In this document: positions 25,758-36,150 of the stretch, piece after piece | Layout: the number at the start of each line of letters is the position of its first letter | How positions within the stretch are numbered: the first letter of the stretch is position 1 | Source of the DNA: Nyssa sinensis | Lineage: Eukaryota > Streptophyta > Magnoliopsida > Cornales > Nyssaceae | Reading direction: 5' to 3' | Length of the DNA: 64,000 bases | NCBI GenBank assembly: GCA_008638375.1 | Contig: CM018032.1 | Location: forward strand, 51,730,501-51,794,500 | Position numbers and translations under genes: made by a program | Notes under the pieces: model-generated | What the model was told of the DNA's origin: nothing | What the model saw: the letters and a program-made list of their open reading frames with translations, nothing else | Database searches by the model: none

Positions 25758-25788
<31 letters not shown>

Positions 25789-28519
25789 CTGTTTTTCATT
25801 TCCTGTATATAGTTATAAGCCAAGATAGGATAGCTTCTCCTTTTTAACCAAACACCCTCCAAACTTAAATTTAAAAATTTATCCATAAAGTAATACTGTT
25901 GGGCAATCATCTGAATGGGTGGGTCGAGTCAACCCGGTTTGGCCCCAAATAAAATCACAAAGCCCCAGCCGTAGTACAGCCCATTCCCAGCAGCGTCTGA
26001 TTGTCTTCTCTGTCAACGGCGACTCGCAGGCGACAGATTTTCTTGCATTTTTCAGTGGGGTTCACACCTATAGGTCATGGGCAACTCAAATCTATCCTCG
26101 GGTTTCCGATCGGAGTGCCAGAACACTCCCAAAATGGGGAAAATCGTAACCTCACAAGGGCTGTGCGATTTTTCGGCAACCCCTTTTTCTTCCATTTTTC
26201 CCACCTTTTCTCCTACTGTTTTAACACAAATGATCCCTACAATGCTCCTACATCTTATACACATAACTCCCAAACATTCAAAATTAAATTTCATGTCTCA
26301 AGATTACAAAAATCGATTGTTAAATCTTTCCCTGAAATTTCCATTTTCCTACTCCTTTCCGATCAGTTTTTCTTAATTCAATTTGCAATACAACCCAATT
26401 TACATGCTTTAGAAGATTCCAAAATCATATTCAAGCTTAAAATAAAAATAAAAAAAATCACAGAAGTTGATCCATCTCACTGTTCCAAACGTGCGCAGTC
26501 CCGATCTCCCTGCCCGTTTCACTCTTCTTCGTTGTTTCCGCTTCTGTTTGGTTCTAAAACCCCTTCTCTTCTACTCTGGATTAATATTCTATATTTATAT
26601 ACCAGCTGAGGAAATGTAAAGCAACCTAAAAATCGAATTATAGAGAGAAATATCTTACCCCTTGCGCCCGTCTCTGTCACCCGTTTCTTCCTTCCTTTCC
26701 CTCTTCCCTTCCCTTCCGTTTTTTTTTTTTTTTTTAATGTTCCTCTTCAGTTCTCACGCATACGTAGCATGCTTCATATTTAAAAACCAGCCCCCACCCT
26801 CTTTATTTCTCTCCTTCTTTCTCTTTCTCTCCCGCGCCCCTTTAGTTTCTGCGCTTCAGCCCCCATCTGTTTCTTCTTTTCTCCTTTTTTTTTTTTTTTT
26901 TCTTTTGCTTCAGTTACATCAATTACTTATATATGTACTTTCTTTATTTATTTACATAGTCACACCTATATATATCCATATCCGTATACATACGTATATA
27001 TATATATATATTCCCATTTTTATTTCTTTTTAATTCTTATTTTATTTTTATTTTACATTTTGTTTCATTCCCTTTTTAATTTTTAATTTTATTTTTATTT
27101 CTTTTTTTTTTCTTTTCTGTTCAACTTCTCTCTAACCCGTAACCCCCTCCCTCTTTTCAGCGCCCTTACTTCTCTCTTTCTTAATCCCTGCTATTGCGCC
27201 AACCTGATCACCTCATTTCTTTTTTTTTTTTTGAATTTAAAACTCTCCTGGATCACGTCTGCTGTCCCCTTTCCCTTATCCTCACTTTTGATATATATAT
27301 ATATATATACATGTATATATAGCTCTATATATAATTACATAAATAATAATTATTTTATTTATTCTAAATTTAATCTATTATTTGTTTTTATTTTTATCAT
27401 TATTACAATTTTATCTTCCTTTTATCATTTTTTTTCCTTTTTATTCCATTTATTTTATTTTCCTTATTTAAAATTTCATTGTTGTTTTTGGTATTCGTTC
27501 ATGGCTTTCTCGACATCGCTTGGGCGTCCTCCATACATTCGAAACAAATTTCAAATCCCACTCATCCATTTCATTTGACATTATAACATAAAGCCTTATC
27601 AACTCGGGTTTACACGGTTCGCTCGGTTACAATTTGGGTCGGGATATTACACGTCACTAGCGAACCGATCGCAAAGTAACATCCAATCCACCACTGTGAC
27701 CCCCCTGTAGGGTCTGTCACGGGGCTCTCTACCAGCTGCCACCTCTGCCTCGTAGTTCATGTGGAGCCAGTGTCGATAGTCCCTGAAACGGACTCCCAAA
27801 TAACAGTCCATTGCCTTCGCTATGTGAGGGAGGTAGAGATCAATGTCAAACTTCTCCTGTAAAGCATGTCATTGTCAAAACATTACGACATTAGATATGT
27901 TAAAATTTAGTTCAACACAATAATAAAAGACATACCAGGATATGCGCATGAATATCCTGTCGCTCCTTCTCAGTGACGAGACTCCAGTCACTAATGTGGA
28001 GTGGAGTGTGTAGTCGGCAAATGATGCCGACCTCTGTGGTGAACTGTTGTGCCCACCCACCAACGGGCTTCAGTAAGCCCTTAGGTAGCTCAATCCAAAG
28101 TCGCGAGCCCCCTGCTGCCTCCATCTGTGCCTACAAACTCTGATTCTTCGACCTACCGTGCCCTCATCTAGAGGTGGTGGCAGAAGCTTTAGAAAAAATA
28201 AAATAGAAAAAATTAGTACCATATTTATATAATCATTAATGCAAAGTGGAACTATGCATACCATCAATAGCAGGAACGGTCGACCCTGTAGAGGAAGAAG
28301 AAGGGGTCGATGGGTCTGTCGGGGCTGTGCGTCTACGTGAGCCTGGTCCAACCATATTTGAAAAGAAAGTTTAAAAGTAAATTCCATTACATCATAAAAA
28401 TTAAAACCCATTACATCATAAAATTGATTATCCGTTACATCATAAAATTGACAATCCATTACATCATAAAATTGAAAATCCATTACACTTGATCCTAACA
28501 CATGTAACACCTATTACAA

Positions 28520-29030
28520 TTATTCATCTGAGTCTGTATCATCATCTGAACTTGAATTTTCTTCATTCTCGGTACAATACTCTAACAATGTCTCATCATC
28601 AAAATCACTTTCCTCATCATCATCATCATTAATGAACGTTGCATCCCTCGAATCTAATTGTGTGGTATTGGTGATGTCAGAAGCTACGACATGATCTAGT
28701 TCTACATCAATTCTATTCAACCGATACGAAGTAACATCTTCCTGATCATGCCGGACAACACCATCATGGGCAGTTTGAGACTCTTTTTGTAGTACCTCCT
28801 CAATCATCTCCAACTCTTCATCTTCCTCGCCAACTTCTAGGACATCATAAACATTTCTAGTTTTTATTTTTTGGACAACATGCCAATCGCCTTTTATTTT
28901 TGTGTCCTTCAAATAGAAAACTTATTTTTCAACCGATGCCAAAACATACGGATCATCTTTAAATGTTGTACGTGACGTATTAACACTTATAAAGTGCTTA
29001 TCGATTTGCATTCCTGTCTTCTTAGCCAAA
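28520..29030 (-). pseudogene. CACTA TNP2-type transposase, C-terminal remnant (DUF4216-like)
   Basis: The minus-strand sequence reads FISVNTSRTTFKDDPYVLAS, then a premature TAA, then VFYLKDTKIKGDWHVVQKI and NVYDVLEVGEED, then a strongly acidic tail ending SSSDDDTDSDE. This matches the C-terminal DUF4216 region that follows the Transposase_21 domain in plant TNP2 proteins. The stop falls where Gln is expected (CAA to TAA). No Transposase_21 or DUF4218 sequence occurs upstream, to the right, so at least 2 kb of the transposase gene is deleted. It lies directly upstream of the Transposase_24 gene in the same orientation, the usual CACTA order. Confidence 0.85.
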
Positions 29031-29044
29031 ATTCATCTGATCTA

Positions 29045-29205
29045 ATACAATCAAATGCTTGAGTTGTCAGACTGACTAGCAAGGTAACATGCTTCCAGAT
29101 GAAATTGACAACAAATAAAAAAACAAAAAAAAGAAGGTTCTATGTGATATTTTTCTTTGACGAGGTAGTAGACTATGCATATCAAATACATTAAAAAGAC
29201 GACAA

Positions 29206-29242
<37 letters not shown>

Positions 29243-30166
29243 AAACCATCTTGAATTGCATATCGAGACCAAAAAAGTATGTTTAAAAAAATTATTGGAT
29301 GATCTAAAACTTGTGTCCTTTAGTATTAAAATGGCCAAAAAGCCCCTAAGAGTTGACCAAACAACACTTTAAAAATATGCTAAATAGCCCCTAAGAATTA
29401 ACAAAACAGCACCTTAAAAGCCCACCAAACAGCACCTTAAAATCCACCAATTAGGAAATAGCAACTCAAAGCCATTAGACTGCACCTAAAAACCTGCTTA
29501 GACAGAACCTTAAGACCTGCCAAATTGAGCCAAACATTCCCACAAGACAGCACCAAACAATTACTAAAATAGCACCAAACAGCTCCGCGAAAGTGTACCA
29601 AACAACTTCAGAAAAATGGCCTGGACAGCCCTTAAAATTGTGCTAAACAGCACTTTAAATATAGGATTAACAGCTTTTTAATTGGCACTAAACAATACCT
29701 CAATCTTGGGCTTAACAGCCCTTAAATGAGCACCGAATAGCACATTAAATCTGGGCTAAACAACCCTTAAATTAACACCAAACAACACATTAAATTTTGG
29801 CTAAACAACCTTTCAAAATCAGCCATAGAGCAGCCTAAAACTTCACCAAATAGCCCTTTAAAAAAATCAGCCATAGAGCAACCTAAAACTTCACCAAGCA
29901 GCAGCCTATCCCTCAAGACAGTCCCTAAAAGCTTGCCTAACAGAGGCTTAAAATCCTGCAAAAGATTCCTTAGAAATTTTCCCGACAATAGCTTAAGATC
30001 TTTTTCAAAAATTAATTTTCATTCATTCTTATTTCAAAATACCCAATTTATTTGCAACCCATCTAGGATATTCTGTAGTTGATTGATTTAATACTTGTTA
30101 GAGAATTTCATTGTCAAGCCAAACCGTACACACACAATTAAATACATACACGCCCATATATATATA
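29045..30166. repeat. CACTA interior: simple sequence and degenerate CAAACAGC repeats
   Basis: Positions 29045-29330 are AT-rich with a GA microsatellite (29204-29240). From about 29340 to 29990 a loose motif of about 35-45 bp recurs, built from ACCAAACAGCACCTTAAA or GGCTAAACAACCCTTAAA. I recognise no protein. A 61-bp near-duplicate (AAATCAGCCATAGAGCA…CTAAAACTTCACCAA) occurs around 29815 and 29866. The deleted transposase core should have been here. Confidence 0.65.
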
Positions 30167-30171
30167 TATCA

Positions 30172-33115
30172 TGTAGAGATTTGAAAAAATAAGGAAAAAT
30201 TTTTCGTTTTTCTGGTAGGGCATTGTTCCTTGCACGGTTTGCTGGTAGGACATATCTCATGCACGGTTTTGCCGGTAAAACATTTCCATGCATTGTTTTC
30301 ACCATATGACATGTTTAGAGGCATATTTGGAGTGTGTCATAGAAGATAAATATTCTTAGAATATTATGAGGTAACCTCTGTTCGAAATTGAGCCAAAACG
30401 GGAACCGTTTCAAAATTAGACAAAAAGAGCATCCGGGTGGCCCGGGTGGAAAGGGATGATTCCGAACTCAAACGAAAATTTTTTCTTCTAAGAATTTTTA
30501 TTTAAAATAATTTTATGAACATTGGTTAAAACAAAATTTTAAATTGAAGCGTTTAGGAATGAGTTGTAGAGTAACGGGGCTACGGGACTCATTAAGGGCA
30601 AAATGGTCATTTGCCCTTAGCCCCTTTGTCCTCCACTATAAATAGAAAACTTGGGGCCATTTTATACACATATGCATTCTTCAATGTCCAGAATTCTCGT
30701 CCATATAGAGAGAGAGAGAGAGAGAGAAAAACCCTAGAATTTCATATTTTCAAGCTTCTGGAACACGTATTTCAAGCGGGATTTGGCTGAACTTCCTTCT
30801 GAGAAGTTGTTTGTCTCCATGAGTAATATATCCTCACCAAACAGTTTGGCAGTCCAGCAAACACAGCCACCGAAGTTTAAGAAAAACTGATTTTAGGTAT
30901 GATGTAGTGCTAAGCTAGCAATAGATTCAAGTTCCTTTGTGTTTTTACATGTATTTGAACTATTGTAAATGTATATCTAAGGTTAGGAGATCACCTAGGA
31001 AGTAGCTTCTTTGAAAAGCCTAGAGTTGGTAGTTTTGGAGTATTTTTGTTCTTGTTGATTTTGGGTGGTTTCTTGCTTTGTTTGGTGTGTATTTGATAGA
31101 TAGAATTGTACCATGAGATTGTCAACCCATGTAATTATTGACACACCTTTTGGTTGGGCCATGTAATGATTTGATGCTTTTATATTTAATAGAATTCTAT
31201 GCCCTTATGAATTTGTTGAAAGTGTGAGACTTGTGCTTTACATATGTATGGATATATTCAATTATGATGCATACATGTGGTGAGGGTGATGCCTTGAAGT
31301 TTAAATTTAACTTTTGTGAAATGAGTTATATGAATTGGGATAAGGGATACCATGTGTTTGATGCATTGCTACATTGAACTTGCATGATGAAATCATGGCA
31401 TCTTGGCATAATGTAATCCTTTGGACACATGGTGTGAGTTGAGCACGAGGTGCTATGCATTATGAGGGTGTAAATCCTGTGGTGAAAAACCCAAAATTGG
31501 CCATTAGGTACTCGCATGCCTATGGGTCCGGATTGTAAAGCGAGGCATATATTGGTACTACCATGCCAACGGGGAAGAACCGTGAAGCGAGACATGGGTG
31601 GCATAGAGTTGCATGTGTGCATCACGCATATAGACATTGCATAGCATTGGGGGAAAATGGGATTATAATCTTAAACTGTACACTTGCACATACCACGCCC
31701 TTGAATTTGTTTCTAGTCTTAGTGCTATATTATACCAGCAGTTGAGCTGACCCATTCGTGGGAATTATATTTCAAATGAGGTCCCGAACATTTGAGACTT
31801 GTTTAAGTCTTGAAGAGTGGGAAGAAATGGATAGTGTTGAAGATTTAGCCCTTGGGGGCATATGTTTTCTTTTCTTTTTGGAATGTATGGGCATAAGCCC
31901 AATTTGTTGTATTTACTTTTGAGAAGTGTATGAACGGTAGGCCTTGGACTTTTCTTTTAAAATGTATGGGTTGGGACCCAATGAAAGCATGATGGTTATG
32001 GTTTAAAGGTGTATTCCATGGAAGTATTGGAACTAGTGAATGCATGATGTTTTATTTAAATGTATACTACATTGATGTATGTTAGATTATGAGGATTGTG
32101 ACCCTCAAGCGAGGTTGGATATTTATGAATTTATAACCATTTATATTGTGGAAATTAGGTGTGGGAAAACACTTAGAGAAACAAAGGAAACTATGTCCAA
32201 ATTTTTGGAAAACTAAAGTGGGAAAATAAATAGTAAAACACCATTTAAATGGTTGGGAAAAGTGTCCAAACTAGGAGTATAATGTCCTTGGGTAATGGGC
32301 TGAAAATGGGCGAAAAAGGGGCTTGAGAAACTTGGAAAAAAAAAATTCAAAAATAGGGAAAATAGGTTGCAGCCATGAACAGTAATGTTGCAGAAATCAG
32401 AAATTTCACTCTCTGTTGCTACAGTGAAAAAAATCAGAAAATGGCCCTGAGCTGCCCCAATCGCGCGCGCGCCAGCCCTGCGCCTGCCGCCAGTCGCCCG
32501 CGTGCGTGGTGTGCCCCTGCGCACCCCTGTCGCGTGCTGCCTGCTTGGCCACTGCCTTGGCCTGCTGTCCCACCTGCTGCTACACCTGCTGTCCCATCCT
32601 TGTTTGGCCACCTTTTGAGCTACTTTTTGGCCACCTTTTGAACTATTTTTGGGACACCTTTTGGGCTATATTTGGACAATATTTTGGGCCATGTTTGGAC
32701 AATTTTTGGGCCATGTTTGGGTCCCATTTTGGGCTATTTTAGGGACCTTTTTGGGCTATGTTTTGGCCATGTTGTGACTTAGATCTCAAGGCCATGTTTG
32801 GCCATCCACTAGGGCTAAATTTGGGTTGATATTTGACTATCTTTTGACCATGTCCCAGGACATTTTGGGGTCATCCGAGACATCACTTTAGGGGAATTTT
32901 TGGAGATACTTTAAGGCTATTTTAAGAGTCATTTTTAAACATGATTTAAACTGATTAGAGTATTAATTGGGACAAGCATTTAATTTTAATCTTGGGGGAA
33001 AAATTTGAAGAATAATAAGGAATATTTCAATTAAATTTACTGGATTGTCATTTCTTTTCTTTTCTTTTATTTCGTTCAGTCGCTCCTCGGGTTCGCGAAA
33101 ATCCGGGGCGTGACA
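30172..33115 (+). mobile_element. Solo LTR C1 (2944 bp)
   Basis: It begins TGTAGAGATTTG and ends TCCGGGGCGTGACA, with a perfect target duplication TATCA (30167-30171 and 33116-33120). It is homologous to C2 (34262-36103) in opposite orientation and, more distantly, to the G1 LTR: the blocks around 31440-31760 match 1-250 and 7600-7850 in reverse. There is no coding region or second LTR. A TATA box (30637) is followed about 65 bp later by a GA microsatellite (30706-30726). A GGCCA-TTTTGGGCTA-rich stretch runs 32590-32780. Confidence 0.92.
30637..30644 (+). promoter_or_regulatory. TATA box of LTR C1
   Basis: CACTATAAATAGAAAACTTG is an ideal plant TATA context about 465 bp into the LTR. It is followed by a GA-repeat and the CCCTAGAATTT motif common in the R/U5 of such LTRs. 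Transcription would run rightwards, toward the CACTA end and C2. Confidence 0.7.
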
Positions 33116-33120
33116 TATCA

Positions 33121-33589
33121 CACCTAGTTAATTTACAAATTATGAGAGTCAAGACATCATAAAATAACATGCATGAATAAATCTAGGATATGAGGAAATG
33201 AGAGACCCAATCTGGGTCTTGCGATGGAGTTACCCACACACACACGGTCACATGCTCCCTTGATCTTATACACACACATACAAAAATCATATATTACAAG
33301 AACAAGAAAAATAAACAACTTTAAAACAAACCCAAACCTGATTGTCTCAAACTCGGTGAAGTGGTGAGAGAGAGAGAGATCAGAGATCGATCCAGAGAGA
33401 GAAACCGAGCGACGGAGAAAGAGCGAGAGATCGGATATGATCGATCGATTCGAACTGAGCGTCTGAGAGATAAGATATGGAAATTGGAGATCATGTTGGA
33501 GAGAAAGAGAGATCAAATGCGAAACTAATGAGAGAGCACAAATCGATTTGAGAAACAGAGGGTATGATTTATAGGGGCTTATTAGAGAT
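33121..33589 (-). other. Presumed 5' untranslated region of the CACTA genes
   Basis: This is a GA/CT-rich stretch (33365-33520) with no convincing protein. A minus-strand TATAAAT (33567-33573) lies between it and the subterminal repeats, consistent with the element promoter. Frames here are built from SLS/RSIS low-complexity runs and are not supported as genes. Confidence 0.5.
33567..33573 (-). promoter_or_regulatory. Putative TATA box of the CACTA
   Basis: The minus strand reads CCCCTATAAATCATACC, just inside the right subterminal repeats and upstream of the minus-strand genes. Position and sequence fit; there is no further evidence. Confidence 0.5.
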
Positions 33590-33906
33590 GCACACCTTGC
33601 GTCACTAATAGTCCTTGAGCGTCACTAATTGTATGGAAAAACGCCGCCGTTTTTGTCCAAAACACTATTTATGATGCCCACGTGAGCTTCGCCAGTATTA
33701 GCGTCACCTCTGTGTGTCGCCAATGGTGTAGTGTGCGTCGCAAATAATTTCGCACCTATTTTTTCGCGTCATTCATCACATTTTTTTTTTTACTTTTTTT
33801 CACCTATTCGAGACATACAGTTGAGCGTCGCAAAAAATAGCTTTTAGTGACGATTTTCGTGCATCGCTAATAATGGGCATCGCAAAAACTATGATTTTTT
33901 GTAGTG
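33590..33906. repeat. Right subterminal repeat zone of the CACTA
   Basis: Copies of GCGTCACTAAT, GCGTCGCAAA, TTAGTGACG and GCATCGC(T/A)AA are spread over about 300 bp up to the terminal GTAGTG. They are variants of the left-end motif and somewhat more decayed. Confidence 0.88.
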
Positions 33907-34261
33907 TGTGCATGTTAATACAATTATTGAGTCAAGGGATGCTTCATTTTTTGAAAATATATTTCCCTATAACATGACACATGAATCAAGTTTATAGAAA
34001 AGACCTCTAAAAGCTATAGTTAGTAATAATCATGGAAATATAGACCAAAAGTCTATAATTGATTAACCTAGACGTAGCAAGAGAGCAAAGAAATCAACAT
34101 CCTTTGGACCTGATTTTCTAACATATTTGTTAGAAAATGATCCTCAAACGTTCAAGGAAGCAATGTCCTTTCCCGAAGCTTCATATTGGAAAGAAGCAAT
34201 CAATAGTGAAATTGAATCCATCATGCAAAATCATACATGGGAATTAGTGGATCTTTCACCT
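33907..34261 (+). pseudogene. copia-1 integrase-RT linker and RT start
   Basis: After the CACTA, the same frame gives VNTIIESRDASFFENIFP, then a spacer with two stops, then FKEAMSFPEASYWKEAINSE and NHTWELVDLSP, which are the first conserved blocks of copia RT. The sequence is cut at 34261/34262 by LTR C2. No RT catalytic YVDD motif from this element is present. Confidence 0.88.
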
Positions 34262-36103
34262 TGTTACACCCCGATTTTTCACAAACCCGTGGAGTGAGTG
34301 AAACAAAATAAGAAAATTAAATGAAAGACAATTAAGTAGTTTTAGTTGATTAGGCCTTCATCCCCCCTCCATGTTTCTCCAAAATTATAAGTGAAGGCTT
34401 ACTATTTAACATAACCAAATTGACCTCTTGATGTCACTCAAACATCCTTCCCCTTTATTGTTCAAAATAATTTAAGTCATGATCAAAAATAGCTTCCAAA
34501 ACATCCCTAAAATATCTCCAAAAAATGTCTTAGAATTTTGGTCCAAAATGAGCCCCAAAATGCCCTAAGGCATAGGCCAAGAATAAGTCAAGGAGTCTAC
34601 CTAAAATGGTCCAAGTATGTGGCCAAACATGGCCTAGAAGAGTGGCCAAACATGGCCCCGTAAAGTGGCCAAACATAGCCCAATTGAGTAATCAAACATG
34701 ACTCAAAATGGTGGCCAAACGTGGTCTAAGAATTGGCCAAACATGGCCTAAAATGGTGCCCCAATATAGCTCAAAAGGTGTCCCAAAAATGGCTCAAAAA
34801 GGTGGCTAAAAAGTGGTGTCAAGAGGGCAAGAAATTGGGCGCACAAGGGCAGCCATGCAACAGGTGTGGATGCGCAGAGTGCGCATGTGCGAGCGTAGGT
34901 GGGGGGTGGCATGGGCACACGTGCACGGGACGGTAGGCTGGCGTGTGCGCGGGACAGGCTACGGGCTAGGCACTGTAGCGACAGAGATGGGTTTTTCTGA
35001 TTTTCTGCAAAATCATTGTTCACGACTGTAACCTATTTTTTCAATTTTTGAATTTTTTTTGCAAGTTTTTCAAGCCACTTTTCACTCATTTTTTAGCCCA
35101 TTTCTCCAAAGTTTCTAAACCTCCATTTTGAGCACTTTTCTCACCTAATTACAAGGTGTTTTACACACTTAATCACTTCCTTAATTTTTTCAAAATTTTA
35201 ACATAGCTTCCTTTATTTTCTAAACCTTTTTCCCACCTAATATTCACAATATTTCATAAGTATAAACATGTCACAACCCACACTCACTTGGTGGCCATAG
35301 GTTCATTAAATTAAATATACATCTACTAATTTCAACAGATCCATGTGATACACCTTAAATAAAGACATCCCACCAATCATTTGGGTTATAGATCCATACA
35401 TTGCAAAATGGCCCAAGGCCAATAGTTCACTATATTTAAAGTTTTAAATACAAGTAAATTGGGCTAATACCCATACATACAAAAAAACATGCCCCAAGGG
35501 CCAAATATGTTTCATGGTCCATTTTCCTCCCTTTCTTCAAGACTCAAACAAGTCTCATGCACCCAGGGCCTCTTCTGAAATATGATATCCCACGAATGGG
35601 TCAGCTCGACAGCTAGTATAACATAATGCTAATGCAAGGAAAAAAATTAAGGCGTGGCATGTGCAAGTGTACATTTATATCTACATGCCTTCCAATTCAA
35701 TAATACAATGCAATGGCAATATGCGTGATGCATCCATGCAAACTCTATGCCACACCCTACCATGTCAACTCTATGTCACACCCATGTCAACTCTATGCCA
35801 TCATGTCCGAGTACCAACACTTGTTCACGGATCGCTCCCATTGGGTAAGCAGACACCAATGCAATGGCCAATTTTGAGTTTTTTACCACAAGATCTACAC
35901 CCTCATAATGCATAGCACCAAGTGCTCAACTCACGCCATGCCTCTAAGGATTCACATTATGCCAACATGCTTTGATTTCATTCTTATGCAATTCAATGAA
36001 ACATTTCATCAACACATGGAGTATGACTTAAAAATATGCCTCTTTCATAAAGTAAAGCATAACTTCAAATTCACAACACTTTGTCTACATAAAATCAAAC
36101 ATT
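34262..36103 (-). mobile_element. LTR C2, truncated, inverted relative to C1
   Basis: It begins TGTTACACCCCG on the plus strand (an LTR 3' end read backwards) right after the copia-1 RT start. It can be followed, in reverse, along C1 from the end to about C1 position 31250: the GGCCAAACATGG repeat zone, the Cys/Ala-rich GC island (34850-34980), the CCCACGAATGGGTCAGCTC block near 35590, and the CCACAAGATCTACACCCTCA block near 35885. The promoter-proximal third is missing. The right edge abuts the head-to-head repeat at about 36104. The left flank ends CACCT; no matching duplication remains on the right. Confidence 0.8.
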
Positions 36104-36150
36104 AAGTGGATTTCTTTTATTATTTTTAGTAAGTAGTTTAGGATGTTTTG
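36104..36150 (+). repeat. Left fragment of head-to-head repeat unit (arm B')
   Basis: GTGGATTTCTTTTATTATTT followed by TTAGTAAGTAGTTTAGGATGTTTTG matches, in reverse complement, 42160-42205 of unit A. It continues at 41436 after solo LTR A2, which was inserted with target duplication TTTTG. Confidence 0.85.

Larger units (their letters stand above)
18373..27651 (-). mobile_element. Solo LTR B1 (3431 bp without its insert)
   Basis: Plus-strand limits are TGTCACGACCCG at 18373 and GGGATATTACA at 27651, flanked by a perfect 5-bp target duplication CGTCA (18368-18372 and 27652-27656). The sequence is homologous, in reverse orientation, to B2 at 56290-59668. There is no internal coding region, primer site or second LTR, so it is a solo LTR made by recombination. 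It interrupts the CACTA Transposase_24 gene and is itself interrupted after 50 bp by A1. It contains a poly-T run (25750-25788), TA microsatellites and long pyrimidine-rich stretches (26650-27580). Confidence 0.93.
17622..28130 (-). pseudogene. CACTA Transposase_24-type gene, five exons, disrupted
   Basis: Minus-strand exons with canonical GT/AG sites can be traced by eye: about 28130-27937 (RLWIELPKG…TTEVGIICRLHTPL), 27856 down to the LTR junction and on to about 18350 (HIAKAMDCYLGVRFRDYRHW…LLCDRFASDVF), about 18282-18188 (SRSKQKVTHCGGSRSFVQC), about 18112-18000 (ETGALPSSIDLWHRTHY) and 17909-17622 (LGKRRDYVRGLGTGM, then a C-terminal coiled coil). This order matches the plant Transposase_24 family, found in CACTA elements beside the transposase; its role is probably DNA binding. 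Solo LTR B1 lies inside the second exon, 5-10 codons before its donor. The last codon of that exon reads TAG where CAG (Gln) is expected. The exon 1 start is uncertain. Confidence 0.85.
12432..33906 (-). mobile_element. CACTA (En/Spm) DNA transposon, 21.5 kb with three nested solo LTRs
   Basis: The left end is CACTACAGGAAAAGACACTA and the right end is the inverse, TTTTTTGTAGTG, so both termini are canonical CACTA ends. The 3-bp flanks are TGT at 12429-12431 and TGT at 33907-33909, the right length for this superfamily. Removing the element restores copia-1 reading frame. Many short subterminal repeats (TTAGCGACG / CGTCGCTAA) lie at both ends. Without the inserted LTRs the core is about 9.2 kb. 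Genes read on the minus strand. The catalytic part of the transposase is missing, so this is a non-autonomous derivative. Confidence 0.95.
10056..34261 (+). mobile_element. Ty1/copia element copia-1, ancient and interrupted
   Basis: Plus-strand copia gag-protease-integrase remnants run from about 10293 to 12431 and resume at 33907-34261. The gap is the CACTA transposon. Removing the CACTA and one TGT copy rejoins the same reading frame (…IPDV-HVNTIIESRDASFFE…), the typical linker between integrase and RT. The 5' LTR is cut off by G1, and the RT region is cut by LTR C2 at 34262. No 3' half is found further right. The sequence has many stops and frameshifts and is the oldest layer here. From protein style it resembles the TNT1-94/Tork group, but I would not insist on the clade. 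Confidence 0.85.

Noticed and set aside
26001..26609. 202-aa plus-strand frame and overlapping ones at 26077 and 26662
   Set aside because: They lie antisense inside solo LTR B1 in pyrimidine-rich sequence. B2 does not preserve them and no domain is visible.
28070..28510. 146-aa minus-strand frame with repeated FYDV
   Set aside because: The repeat is a short CATTACATCATAAAATTG tandem (28383-28480) in the spacer between the two CACTA genes.
29175..29372. Arg/Glu-rich frame
   Set aside because: It comes from a GA microsatellite.
32375..32742. Cys/Pro/Ala-rich frames in C1 (and 34733-35031 in C2)
   Set aside because: A local GC-rich island in an LTR. The inverted copy does not keep the frame.
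34257..36108. Target duplication for C2
   Set aside because: The left flank is CACCT, but the right end of C2 is truncated at the head-to-head repeat, so no partner can be identified.
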